A stretch of DNA of 64,000 nucleotides from Marinoscillum sp. MHG1-6 (GCF_024714475.1 NZ_JAMZMI010000001.1:806001-870000); one strand, 5' to 3'. Positions 47,571 through 56,828 are shown, numbered from the stretch's first letter. The notes: generated from the sequence alone by a model not told the origin. Numbers and translations: made by a program.

Positions 47571-48092
47571 CTAAAGTGAGATTGTTGTATCATTCAGGTA
47601 TCTGAACAGGGAGCCGGCGTCACCGTAAAACTGCTGATAAACAATTTTTCCTTCTTCATTGAAGTCGAAGGACTCATATCCTTTTACGACTCCGGATTTT
47701 GCTTCGGTGGAATCTGTGCCCGGTTTGGTCACCTTCCAATCTCCATAATAGCGAACGGAGCCGTTGGGGAGCTTGGTTTGTCCATCGACGCCGGGTAGCA
47801 CTATAGGGCCATTGACCAACTTCCAATCATATCCATCGAAGGATTTTTGATCATACTTTATTAACTCAGAGAGACTGATAGAGTCTTTTTTGGCTCCGAA
47901 GTAGGTGGCACGAATGACTGCACTATCGGCATAAAATTTTGCGTGGTCAACCGATTCGTTCTGATAACTGGCCAGGTAGTCCAGTATGGTCTGAGCATTT
48001 TGTTCATATTTCAATTGGGCAGAATTGTCTACCGGCGCTTGGCAGGATACGATGATCATACCAGTGATTAGGGTGTAGATTAGGTTTTTCAT
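47571..48092 (-). CDS. Lipoprotein with SnoaL/NTF2-like fold
   Basis: 173 residues with lipobox MIIVSC (Cys17) after MKNLIYTLITGM. The mature part has the pattern of an NTF2-like alpha-plus-beta domain: helix NAQTILDYLASYQN, then strand pairs ending KIVYQQFYGDAGSLFRYL. No catalytic residues can be named. Probably binds a small ligand or partner in the envelope. Convergent with kdgK. Confidence 0.7.
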   Translation of the reverse strand: MKNLIYTLITGMIIVSCQAPVDNSAQLKYEQNAQTILDYLASYQNESVDHAKFYADSAVIRATYFGAKKDSISLSELIKYDQKSFDGYDWKLVNGPIVLPGVDGQTKLPNGSVRYYGDWKVTKPGTDSTEAKSGVVKGYESFDFNEEGKIVYQQFYGDAGSLFRYLNDTTISL

Positions 48093-48182
48093 GTTGTAAT
48101 TATATGGTTTACAGAAAGTTATTGAAAATAACTGAAAAGGCTTAACCTAATCCATGTAGGGTAGTAGTCTGTTTTTAACGGC

Positions 48183-49502
48183 TTAATTGATGCCGTCAAT
48201 AAACCTTGTCATGAGTCTGAAGTAGTCTTCAAATTCTGTGAGTGGGAGGGTTTCTGACCGGTCGTAGATGTCGTGGTAGGCTTGTATTCCGCCCAGGGTA
48301 TAAATAAAAAAGCATGGTACCTTTTTGATGTGAAAGATACAGTGATCACTGTTGCAGGCCTCACCTCTGATTTTCACTGCGGCCAGGAGATCTTGCTCTT
48401 CATTGATTTGTACCAGACGATCGAATTGCTCCTTGTAAACAGACCCATTGACCACTTGAATGCCATCATCACCGGTTCCTGAAATATCAAAATTGATGAG
48501 GAACTTGATTTTGGCAAGTTCAAACAGTGGGTTCTTTACGAAATGTTGAGCACCGAGCAAACCAAGCTCTTCACCTCCGAATGCGATAAAGACCGTGTTA
48601 TATTTCGGTTTATTAGCCTTGTAATATTTGGCCATGTTTAGCAATAGGGCAATCCCGCTGGCATTGTCATTAGCCCCAGGAAAAATGGCATCTGACCCCA
48701 TCATACCAAGGTGATCATAATGCGCAATCAGCACTACCAGAGAATCCTGGCTTTCACCTTCGAGATATCCTATAACATTTTGAGTTTTGTATTTAGGAAA
48801 GAACTTGTTTTCGACCTCCACTGAGACCTGAAGGACTTTCCCGGAGATGCTTTTCGTCGAAACCGTGAAAGACGGCTTACTGTATTCAATGGTAGACCCA
48901 CCCCAGGTCAATTTATCCTTGGTCAGAGTGATAGTGCCCGCTGCCGGACTGTCGGGATGATATTTGATGAAGTTGATGACCTCCGTGAGTTCCTTTTGTT
49001 CGTCCTTTGAGTAGTCAGCCTGATCGTAGGCAGGTATGACAATAAATTGATCCTGAGCACTTCTTAATTTTTCGATCAGGGTCGGACGATCCAGGAGGTC
49101 ATCCGCACCAATGGTTACCGTCGTGAAACTTCCCTGAAGGCCCGGTGACCCTGCGTCAATCAAATAATCGGCCCCAGCTTTTAGCTGCAGCCCGTTTATT
49201 GAAAGTGACATCGTAGCCGGGAAGGTATTGACCGAAGTTGTAAATTTCTGTTGGTAGTCCTTTTTGAAACACTTAAGTCCAATTTCATCAAATTCAGTAC
49301 TTATGTACTCCGCCGCGATTTTGTCACCGGAAGAAACATAGCCACGACCATAAAACTCATCTGATGCCAGGGTCTTCACAACCTCCTTTGCATAGCTGAA
49401 GTCCTGAGCAACTGCCATCCATGAAGTAATAATACTGAGTATGATTGTGAAGAAGTATTTGGACCGTATTTGAAGGCTTTGAGCCTTTTGATCATGAAGC
49501 AT
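48183..49502 (-). CDS. Secreted M28-family zinc peptidase
   Basis: 439 residues from the ATG at 49502, which puts MLHDQKAQSLQIRSKYFF and a hydrophobic stretch (IILSIITSWMAVAQ) at the N-terminus; an upstream ATG at 49553 adds 17. Di-zinc motifs of M28: AHYDHLGMM, GANDNASGIALL, GGEELGLLGAQHF, LINFDISGTG and a final His in CNSDHCIFH. A protease-associated-like segment occupies about 115-240. Acts as an aminopeptidase on peptides in the periplasm or medium. Confidence 0.9.
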   Translation of the reverse strand: MLHDQKAQSLQIRSKYFFTIILSIITSWMAVAQDFSYAKEVVKTLASDEFYGRGYVSSGDKIAAEYISTEFDEIGLKCFKKDYQQKFTTSVNTFPATMSLSINGLQLKAGADYLIDAGSPGLQGSFTTVTIGADDLLDRPTLIEKLRSAQDQFIVIPAYDQADYSKDEQKELTEVINFIKYHPDSPAAGTITLTKDKLTWGGSTIEYSKPSFTVSTKSISGKVLQVSVEVENKFFPKYKTQNVIGYLEGESQDSLVVLIAHYDHLGMMGSDAIFPGANDNASGIALLLNMAKYYKANKPKYNTVFIAFGGEELGLLGAQHFVKNPLFELAKIKFLINFDISGTGDDGIQVVNGSVYKEQFDRLVQINEEQDLLAAVKIRGEACNSDHCIFHIKKVPCFFIYTLGGIQAYHDIYDRSETLPLTEFEDYFRLMTRFIDGIN

Positions 49503-49617
49503 AAGTGAGAAAGATGATGCGTAAATATTTTTCAACCTAATTAATAATACCACTTTCGGTAAGCAAAACCAATAAAGCGGTTTGAGGAATTGACAGAGTG
49601 TTTAGGAATTAAATCAA

Positions 49618-51981
49618 TCAACGGCTTATGCTTGAGGAGGACAAATCATTAATTGCCATTTTTGGCTTGACCGCATTACTGAGTGTTTCAACTACGATTT
49701 CATCAGCTATCACAAAGTTTGCTGTGGTTCTAATGTCTTCGGACGAGGAGCCAATTTTTACCTCATATTCGCCAGCTGACACAACCCAGGAGGCCCGATC
49801 TGTATTCCATGAGGCGTAATCTTTAGGCGCTATGGTAAAGGTCATCTCCATTTCCTGTTGGGGATCAAGTAACGGGGTTTTACCAAAAGCCCTAAGCTCC
49901 AGGGCTGGTTGATCCAGCACGGTATCCGGTGAGGTAATATAGACCTGTACCACTTCTTTTCCAGCCCGGTTGCCACTGTTACGTACATTGACCTTAATTT
50001 CAATCTTTCCTGCATTATTGCTGATGGTCGCAGCGTCAAATTCAAATGAGGTATAGGATAATCCGTAACCGAACGGATAGGCCACTTGTTGATCGAAGGT
50101 GGAATAGTATCTGTAGCCTACATAAATACCTTCTTCATAAATGACTTGAGCAGGAGCTGCTGTAAATATTCCGCGAATGTTTATAGGATCACCCAATTCC
50201 TCTCCCGGAAAGTTTTTGGAGCTAGGCACATGCTCATATTTGATCGGAAAGGAGGTGGGTAGTTTGCCGGAGGGATTAACCTTTCCGGTCAGTACATCCA
50301 CTACTGCATTTCCAGCTTCCTGGCCTCCCTGCCATGGTAGTACGATGGCATCGACTTTGTCTCTCCAGGACTGCATTTCGATCACATTACCGATATTGAG
50401 TATCATGACTACTTTTTTACCTTGTGCATGATAGGACTTTGATATTTTTTCAATCATATCCTGTTCAGTTACAGTGAGGTAGAAGTCTCCTTCCAGTTTT
50501 CTATCTTCAAATTCTCCAGAACTTCGACTTAAGGTAATCAATGCCAGATCAGAATTATTGGCAATGCTTTCAACTTCCTCATTGGTTAATGGTCGTTCAG
50601 GAATGACCGGGAGCGGCATGAAAATATTGGCGCGTGGGGGACTTTTAGCTTTTTCATCTTTCAAATAGGCTTCGTAAGCTACCTCGAGTTTTTCATCAAT
50701 GGTAATGCCGGCGTTTCTGAGGCCCTGAACCAGTGAAATGCTGTAGGCCTCTACGACATCACCACTGCCTGTCCCTCCGGTAATAAAATCATAGGAACCA
50801 ATACCAAAGGCCCCAACTTTTAGCTCATTGGATTCAACCGGAAGGACTTCATCATTTTTCAACAATACTGTTCCTTCAACTGCGACCTTCCTTGATAATT
50901 GTGCATTGGCATCCAGGTTGGGTTTGTTGCTGTATGCATAACCATTAAATGAAGGGGAGTTGAGCAATATTTTCAGGATGCGTCCTGCATTGAGGTCCAG
51001 GTCTGATTCGGTAAGTGTTCCGTCGTTGAAGCCATCTTTAAGAGCTTTTCGCTGTTCAGATGTTCCCGGCATGAGCAGGTCATTTCCGGCTTTCAACTGG
51101 CTCACTGCATCTGTCCCGGCAAACCAGTCGGTCATCACGAAGCCTTCATAACCCCATTCATTTCTGAGAATGCCGGTGAGTAAATCGTAGTCTTCAGAAG
51201 TAGGTGTACCATTGACCATGTTATAAGCACTCATAACTGTCCAGGGGCTGGACTCTTTGATGGCTATTTCAAATCCTTTCAAATAAATTTCTCTTAATGC
51301 TCGTTCACTCACGACAGTATTCAGCAGGTTTCTATTTGTCTCCTGATTGTTAGCTACAAAATGTTTAACAGAGGTACCAACACCGAGAGACTGAACTCCA
51401 TTGACCAAAGAAGCCGTTATTTTCCCGGATAATAATGGGTCTTCTGAATAGTATTCGTAGTTCCTGCCTGCCCGAGGGTCACGGTGAATATTGAGAGCTG
51501 GCGCTAGCAGTATGTCCATGCCGTATTCTTTCACTTCGTTGCCCATAGCTACACCCATTTGATAGGCCAGATCGGTATCCCAGGTAGAAGAAATCAATGT
51601 GGCTATGGGGAATGCTGTACAATAATAGGTTTCCGTTCCTTCGATCGGCATAATGCGGACTCCTGCAGGACCATCCGTGGTGAGTAGCCCCCGGATGCCC
51701 AGAGAATCAAAGGTGTACGTGCCACCAACAGCACCTGCCACTCTTATAGGTTGGGAGGTTTCGAAACGGCCGGGGAAGTTGAACCCTATTCCAACAACTA
51801 GATTGATTTTGTCATCAACCGTGAGCCGTGTCAGAATATCATTGACGCGTTTATCGGTGCTCAAGTCCTGATTTTCGTAAGGCTGCATGGTGCCATCACC
51901 ATTGAGGTCGGTAAAGTTTTGAGGTTTCTGTGAGCATGAAAGGGCCAAAAGAAGTAACAGGGGTAGGATAGAAAGTTTCAT
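49618..51981 (-). CDS. Beta-glucosidase-type glycoside hydrolase family 3 lipoprotein
   Basis: 787 residues with a lipoprotein signal (LLLALSCSQKP, Cys16). Full three-domain GH3: TIM barrel with the nucleophile near Asp283 in GFVMTDWFAG and KHFVANNQETNR, alpha/beta domain with acid/base Glu in SRSSGEFEDRK, and a C-terminal fibronectin-III-like domain (EIKVNVRNSGNRAGKEVVQV). Removes terminal beta-linked sugars from oligosaccharides at the cell surface. An N-terminal FTDLNGDGTMQPYENQ segment resembles a calcium-binding dockerin/EF-like loop. Confidence 0.93.
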   Translation of the reverse strand: MKLSILPLLLLLALSCSQKPQNFTDLNGDGTMQPYENQDLSTDKRVNDILTRLTVDDKINLVVGIGFNFPGRFETSQPIRVAGAVGGTYTFDSLGIRGLLTTDGPAGVRIMPIEGTETYYCTAFPIATLISSTWDTDLAYQMGVAMGNEVKEYGMDILLAPALNIHRDPRAGRNYEYYSEDPLLSGKITASLVNGVQSLGVGTSVKHFVANNQETNRNLLNTVVSERALREIYLKGFEIAIKESSPWTVMSAYNMVNGTPTSEDYDLLTGILRNEWGYEGFVMTDWFAGTDAVSQLKAGNDLLMPGTSEQRKALKDGFNDGTLTESDLDLNAGRILKILLNSPSFNGYAYSNKPNLDANAQLSRKVAVEGTVLLKNDEVLPVESNELKVGAFGIGSYDFITGGTGSGDVVEAYSISLVQGLRNAGITIDEKLEVAYEAYLKDEKAKSPPRANIFMPLPVIPERPLTNEEVESIANNSDLALITLSRSSGEFEDRKLEGDFYLTVTEQDMIEKISKSYHAQGKKVVMILNIGNVIEMQSWRDKVDAIVLPWQGGQEAGNAVVDVLTGKVNPSGKLPTSFPIKYEHVPSSKNFPGEELGDPINIRGIFTAAPAQVIYEEGIYVGYRYYSTFDQQVAYPFGYGLSYTSFEFDAATISNNAGKIEIKVNVRNSGNRAGKEVVQVYITSPDTVLDQPALELRAFGKTPLLDPQQEMEMTFTIAPKDYASWNTDRASWVVSAGEYEVKIGSSSEDIRTTANFVIADEIVVETLSNAVKPKMAINDLSSSSISR

Positions 51982-52088
51982 GGCTAAGTCATTTATGGGG
52001 ATGTTGAGGCTATTAGAAATTTACAGCTATTTGGCCACAAAAAACATGAATGGCTCCGTGAAAGCATTTTTGAAGTCTTTCTAATTCC

Positions 52089-52235
52089 GGTCGGAAATGA
52101 TTGGCTCTAGGTCGGGAACGATTGACTGATGGTGGTGAATGATTGCCGGATGGTCGTCTGTCATTGACAGGAGGCGGTGGATGATTTTCCTGTGGTCGGG
52201 AGTGATTGCCTGGAGGTTATGAATGTATTTATTCG
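52089..52235. repeat. Seven degenerate 21-bp tandem repeats
   Basis: The 293-base gap 51982-52274 contains seven units starting exactly every 21 bases (52089, 52110, 52131, 52152, 52173, 52194, 52215). Consensus by eye is GGTCGGGAATGATTG followed by CNGGA/T, with the ATGATTG core kept in most units. Units differ from one another, so the array is old. On the minus strand one frame through the array is open and gives heptads of the type xxxIIxD, but it has no start codon at its beginning. No promoter or gene explains it. Confidence 0.85.
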
Positions 52236-52274
52236 ATTAAGCGAACATAGCCAGTCAATTAGGAGAATGCATGA

Positions 52275-53249
52275 TTATTGACCGTTAGAGTCGTTTTTCC
52301 GCCACAAAATCAGTCCTAAGTAGCATATGACCATTCCTGCGTAGGCGGGCAACAAATGTATCAGATCAGTATACCCTACAACAAAATGAACACCTACAGC
52401 ACAACCAAATCCAGCAGTCATAGCTATGAACACAATTTGTCTAAGGTTAATGGTAGCTTTCGCACGCCTAATACTGAAAAAGAAGAGCAGGCCGATAGTC
52501 GCAACACCACCACCGAAGGAAGCCCGATCATGTGCGATTAATGGAATCAGGTTCTCGTTTACTTCATCTAGTCCGCAAACGGTAATTTTCATGAAGGCTA
52601 GATCCTGGGGAACAAAAACGGTGGTCATACCTACAGTCATGATCGTAAGGCCTCCCGCCACCAGTCCAAGTGAGGTGAAGAGCAATAATGCTTTTCCAAG
52701 TCCATACCGGGTTTTCAAGTTGATCTTTTCTGATTGTCCGAGCAAGTCCTTAAAGCTCTTATTATCGAGAAGGGTATAGGACCTGACCATCCCTAAAATG
52801 AAAAATGGGAGCAATAATAGCGTCGACAATCCATGCCATGAGTCGAGGTAGCCATATCCCAGGTAGGTCAAAAAACTACCAAACCCAACAATGCCTGATA
52901 TTAAGAGTAAGAACCAGGCCCAGGGCTCTCCATTTCTAAGTGGAAATTCGGTGAGCCACATATATAATGCTCCGACCGCAATAATGGATCCTCCGAAAGC
53001 TACGCGGTCGTGAAACATGAAAAGGTTGATCCTTCCCTCATTATACTTCCAAAGCTCCGAAGCAGAGAGACCAATAAACTCAGTGTCATGAGGAAGAAAA
53101 TGGCCACTTAATGATTGCGCGATCACTAGCAAGCCAGAGAGTATAAGGATCAGGCCTGTGAAGATGAGCAATGGCCTCCCATCTCCAATAATGACCTTGC
53201 CAATTGTTCTGTTGTCTCTATTGTGCATTGCAAAATGGTCTGGAGTCAT
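52275..53249 (-). CDS. Polytopic membrane protein
   Basis: 324 residues with eight to nine hydrophobic spans. Two halves look similar: each has a span followed by an extracytoplasmic segment with a short acidic motif and HDR (MFHDRVAFGGSIIAVG in the first, IAHDRASFGGGVATIG in the second), suggesting internal duplication. I do not recognise a named family. The matching HDRxxFGG motifs could bind a ligand or cofactor at the membrane. Confidence 0.65.
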   Translation of the reverse strand: MTPDHFAMHNRDNRTIGKVIIGDGRPLLIFTGLILILSGLLVIAQSLSGHFLPHDTEFIGLSASELWKYNEGRINLFMFHDRVAFGGSIIAVGALYMWLTEFPLRNGEPWAWFLLLISGIVGFGSFLTYLGYGYLDSWHGLSTLLLLPFFILGMVRSYTLLDNKSFKDLLGQSEKINLKTRYGLGKALLLFTSLGLVAGGLTIMTVGMTTVFVPQDLAFMKITVCGLDEVNENLIPLIAHDRASFGGGVATIGLLFFFSIRRAKATINLRQIVFIAMTAGFGCAVGVHFVVGYTDLIHLLPAYAGMVICYLGLILWRKNDSNGQ

Positions 53250-53412
53250 CGATTTTTTTAAAACAGGATGCTACCTCGTTGTTTACCAGCTTAATTATAC
53301 TGTTTTCAAATAGCAAAATCAAAGCGCCGGAGCGCAATTCCGGGAGCGACTAAATTAAGATCAGATGGACATACTAATATTCTGAAGCTTCGTTGATCTA
53401 TAAAAGACACTT

Positions 53413-54204
53413 ATTATTAGACACTATATATTTTTCATATCACTTTTTATCGTTACCGAGGGGTACTCTCAAATCCTTAAGGTAGACAAGGGGGACCTCA
53501 CTGCTGATTCAGCAGGGTACCTGATGGGCAGCGTGAATCTGGACTTTAACCTCAATAATAAAAGTGCCACGGCCGAGCAAAGTATCACTTATGTGGGGCT
53601 GATTGCGGGTGGAGATTTGGTCTATGTGGGTAAAGAACATGCCTTCATTCTCATCAATCAACTGAATTATTTTAAAACCACTGGCGGTCCTTTATTCAGT
53701 ACGGGATATGCCCATTTTCGGGTCAATTTTCTGCGTAAGCGAAAAGTCTCTTATGAGGTCTTTACGCAGGTGCAATATGATGATGGACGAAAGATGCCGT
53801 TCCGAATGCTGGAAGGAGGAAATGTCAGGATTAGACTGAAAAACAGGAAGACCAAACTGTACCTTGGGGTAGGGGCCATGTATGAAAGGGAAAACTGGAA
53901 AATGCTGACAGAGGGGTCCCCTATTATAGAAAAGAACCTATTTAAAATGACCAATTATATCAGCTACAAGCAGGCGATTAACCAAAGCGTGGACCTCAAT
54001 CTGATTGCCTACTACCAGGTTGGTTATGATAAAGACGCTGACCTTTTCCGAAACCGCATTAGCGGAAACGCGGTACTCAATATCAAGCTGACCGATGTTT
54101 TGGCGTTTAATACCACTTTCGCTGCTCAATATGAGGACCATCCGATCATACCCATCAATGGGTTTGTGTATTCGCTCACAAATGGTTTGAAATGGTCGTT
54201 TTGA
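53413..54204 (+). CDS. DUF481-like outer-membrane protein; start codon non-canonical
   Basis: The body (from about 53524) has alternating polar/hydrophobic strands and ends in SLTNGLKWSF, a terminal Phe typical of outer-membrane barrels. The first ATG (53524) would delete the export signal. In the same frame upstream, codons from 53413 read as IIRHYIFFISLFIVTEGYSQ, a convincing signal peptide, but only ATT codons (53413, 53416) are available before the in-frame TAA at 53401. So either ATT is used or a start was lost. Product about 263 residues; family role unknown. Convergent with the FAD monooxygenase gene. Confidence 0.65.
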   Translation: MIRHYIFFISLFIVTEGYSQILKVDKGDLTADSAGYLMGSVNLDFNLNNKSATAEQSITYVGLIAGGDLVYVGKEHAFILINQLNYFKTTGGPLFSTGYAHFRVNFLRKRKVSYEVFTQVQYDDGRKMPFRMLEGGNVRIRLKNRKTKLYLGVGAMYERENWKMLTEGSPIIEKNLFKMTNYISYKQAINQSVDLNLIAYYQVGYDKDADLFRNRISGNAVLNIKLTDVLAFNTTFAAQYEDHPIIPINGFVYSLTNGLKWSF

Positions 54205-54210
54205 GAAAAG

Positions 54211-55329
54211 TCAACCCGGCTTCAAGGCATCGGCAATGATTTTCGATTCAAGAGCAACTTCTCTCAGCATTCCTGTAGATGATACGTGGAAACCGCAGAA
54301 GTAGAGATTGTCTTTTCCAAAGTATGTCCTATCGGAAAGCTTGTTTTTGAGGTCTTCCTTGCGTTCCTCATCCAGCTTTAGCAGTTTATCTAACCCGTTT
54401 TCATAGCCTACAGCTGTAATGATAGCATCAAACTGCTCTTCGCGTTCGTCCTTGAATCGTATCAAATCGTTGTGGATTTGGTCAACATCACCAAAGACCC
54501 TTATAGCGCCTTTTCGGATCAGATCCATGGTGCCAACATCCAGCAAAGGAATCCGATGATGCTCCGTTATTTGCTCAAAGGGACCATAAGGAAGTTTTTT
54601 CAGACCGTATTTTTCAAAGTCTCCAACGATGAGTCGAAGTATAAGATGATTGAGTTTGTCTACCCACCCGGGTCGGAATCTGGATTGCCAAATGCCGATT
54701 TGCAATACAGGAATACCCAATATATCCCTTGGGACCACATTCACAGGTGAGCGAACGGAGAGTGCGGGCCTGGCACCATGCTCATGAAGGCAAATGGCAA
54801 TTTCACAGGCAGAATTACCAAACCCGATGACCAATACCTTTTTGCCTTGAAAAGGCTTTCCATTTTTATACTCGGTGCTATGCAGGACTTCCCCTGGAAA
54901 AGTCTCCAAACCTTTCTTGGTGTATTGCCTGGGCCGGTTCGTGTTTCCAGTGCAGATGATCAGATTTTGTGACCGAAAGGTGCCGTTGTTTGTTTCGGTG
55001 ATCCACTGCCCATCCCGCTGATAAATGTTATTTGCTTCTGTTTCATAACTGGGGTTGATACCTAAGTCAAGGCAGTACTTTTCCATGTATTCGACTACCT
55101 GTTGCCTGGAAGGGTACTTTGGTATGTCACTTGAATACTTAAGGAAGGGTAGGTTGGAGGCACTTTTATTTGTGTGGAGGTGTAACCGGTCATAGTGGTG
55201 CCTCCAGGCATTGGCAACGTGAGGATGCTTTTCGATGATAAGATAATCAACCCCTATCTTCCCAAGTTGGGCTGCACAGGAGAGACCAGCAGCGCTCGCC
55301 CCAATGATTAGCGTATTAAGGTCGTTCAT
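54211..55329 (-). CDS. FAD-dependent monooxygenase/NAD(P)-binding protein
   Basis: 372 residues. FAD motif LIIGASAAGLSCAAQLG at 7-23, the flavin-monooxygenase-like HYDRLHLHTNK, second dinucleotide site VLVIGFGNSACEIAICL near 167 and a C-terminal DAIITAVGYENGLDK ATG-type motif. Resembles YUCCA/flavin-containing monooxygenases acting on small substrates. Downstream of an SRPBCC gene in the same direction (eight bases), so likely one operon. Confidence 0.88.
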   Translation of the reverse strand: MNDLNTLIIGASAAGLSCAAQLGKIGVDYLIIEKHPHVANAWRHHYDRLHLHTNKSASNLPFLKYSSDIPKYPSRQQVVEYMEKYCLDLGINPSYETEANNIYQRDGQWITETNNGTFRSQNLIICTGNTNRPRQYTKKGLETFPGEVLHSTEYKNGKPFQGKKVLVIGFGNSACEIAICLHEHGARPALSVRSPVNVVPRDILGIPVLQIGIWQSRFRPGWVDKLNHLILRLIVGDFEKYGLKKLPYGPFEQITEHHRIPLLDVGTMDLIRKGAIRVFGDVDQIHNDLIRFKDEREEQFDAIITAVGYENGLDKLLKLDEERKEDLKNKLSDRTYFGKDNLYFCGFHVSSTGMLREVALESKIIADALKPG

Positions 55330-55337
55330 AGGCTTTG

Positions 55338-55784
55338 TCAGGGGGAGATGCCCTCAAGATATTCTTTGAAGCTGACCATCACCTTTGGCCAGGCTTCTTT
55401 GACTGCCTGATAGTACCAATCCCAGTCATCACCTTCCTGATAGCCATCCTGGCATAAATAAACATCGGAGGAAGAGTCATTTGGAATCGCCTTCACCCAG
55501 AGAGACATTGGCCCCAAAAAGGGTTTATCGGGATTGAGATAAACAAAATCGGTAATTGTTAATTCGCCAGCGGGATCGTAGTTCTTGATAATCCCAGTGG
55601 AGACAAATGCCATACCGGACTCTGTTATATTCCAGGCAAGTGTATAGATACCGCCAACCTTTTTTTGAATCAGACATTTCTCCACTTCCCACCATTCCTT
55701 CAGCATTTGTGCGTCCATGAAGGCTTCGATCACCCGTTCAGGAGTGGTATCAATTTCAATATTGACTTCTACTTTTTTCGACAT
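55338..55784 (-). CDS. SRPBCC (START-like, AHSA1 type) protein
   Basis: 148 residues, all one SRPBCC domain: VNIEIDTTPERVIEAFMD at the start, WWEVEKCLIQKKVGGIYTLA, then a final helix (YYQAVKEAWPKVMVSFKEYL). Such folds bind hydrophobic ligands in a deep cavity; some act as chaperone activators. Upstream partner of the FAD monooxygenase gene, so it may bind the same small molecule. ATG at 55784. Confidence 0.85.
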   Translation of the reverse strand: MSKKVEVNIEIDTTPERVIEAFMDAQMLKEWWEVEKCLIQKKVGGIYTLAWNITESGMAFVSTGIIKNYDPAGELTITDFVYLNPDKPFLGPMSLWVKAIPNDSSSDVYLCQDGYQEGDDWDWYYQAVKEAWPKVMVSFKEYLEGISP

Positions 55785-55907
55785 TGCTTCTCGTATGTCC
55801 TCTGTCAGCTTAAAGGTAAGAAAGGAAATTTGATATCGAAGAGGTCAGTAGAGGCGTTTGTCATATGACCAATGTGTATGAGGGACAGCTTATAATGTCT
55901 ATCCTCA

Positions 55908-56510
55908 TTAGTTGATACCCTTCACCAGCTGATCATAAAACACCTGAATCTTTTCAGGTGACAGGAAAAACATTTGTCCGTCTTTTAGCTTGATGAGTAA
56001 CATCTCCGCTTCGATATGAAGAGAACTTAGTCGTTCGGCATTTTCCGAGCCGCTGCTACTGCCTCGGGGGGTGATAGTCAGGTATATGTAAGCCGGGGAC
56101 TCCTTCCTGATTTTATAGATCAAAGTACTCAGGTCCGAATCGTCCCTGAGGCCATATTGTGTACTTACTTCATTCAGGAAAAAGTCATAGGTCTTATCCT
56201 GATCCAAAAGAATCACCTGCTCGATTTCATCAAATCGGATGAAACGCTTGTGAAAAAGAGGCTTTCGGATGGTTAGGCCATCCTGAGAGATAGTAAAACG
56301 GATGAAAAACTTTAGAAACGAGGCTACAATGACGTAGATAAAAAACCCAATTATGCCTCCGGGAACCAAATAACCCCAATGCCAGCTTATTTCCTCAGGG
56401 GGTGTCAATGCCAAAGGCACCACCGTGCATAGGGCCAAAATGGCCATTCCAGCATATACTGCAATCTTAGCGTTTTGGTTGGTGTAGGTGAGGTAGGTGG
56501 TTGGCTTCAT
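55908..56510 (-). CDS. Two-span membrane protein with PH-like domain
   Basis: 200 residues from the ATG at 56510 (MKPTTYLTYTNQNAKIAVYA). Two hydrophobic spans at about 17-35 and 48-68, then a soluble domain of about 130 residues of beta character (FTISQDGLTIRKPLFHKRFI). This is the layout of bacterial PH-like membrane proteins (bPH/YdbS type). It ends with a helix (PEKIQVFYDQLVKGIN). Function unknown. Confidence 0.65.
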   Translation of the reverse strand: MKPTTYLTYTNQNAKIAVYAGMAILALCTVVPLALTPPEEISWHWGYLVPGGIIGFFIYVIVASFLKFFIRFTISQDGLTIRKPLFHKRFIRFDEIEQVILLDQDKTYDFFLNEVSTQYGLRDDSDLSTLIYKIRKESPAYIYLTITPRGSSSGSENAERLSSLHIEAEMLLIKLKDGQMFFLSPEKIQVFYDQLVKGIN

Positions 56511-56582
56511 AGAGGAATTGAACAATTTGATTCAAATATGAAGATATTCTTGAAATATCCGCACCGCCAGTTAATATCGTTA

Positions 56583-56624
56583 GTTGTTTTAAGTGACGCT
56601 CATCGCCCAACACTTAAAATAACG
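56583..56624. repeat. Minimal palindromic repeat element (42 bp)
   Basis: The gap 56511-56828 (318 bases) holds no gene but has this hairpin: GTTGTTTTAAGTG at 56583-56595 and CACTTAAAATAACG at 56611-56624 around a 15-base centre. The ends match those of the 240-bp elements at 58535 and 59176, so this looks like a short form of the same family. Nothing else was seen in the gap. Confidence 0.75.
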
Positions 56625-56828
56625 AGAGGCATGGTCAGGCTCTTTCCCAAATTCATTTCCAGAAGGCCAAATATTTCATTGCCGTAGAGGGTGAGTTATT
56701 GTGAAATTCAGCTAAATAATTGCTGAACTTCCCTGCAATCGTCGATTAATTGTAGAATTAATACTTCAATACTACATCAGAAGCGCTGTGAGTTGTCCCT
56801 TCTATGAATAGGGGGGCTAAATTCCTAT

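Noticed and set aside
52089-52235. CRISPR array
   Set aside because: Units are contiguous 21-mers with no unique spacers, units diverge, and no cas genes are present.
56475-56687. 70-codon ORF upstream of the DUF5107 gene
   Set aside because: It crosses the palindromic repeat and the 5' end of the opposite-strand gene, so coding is unlikely.
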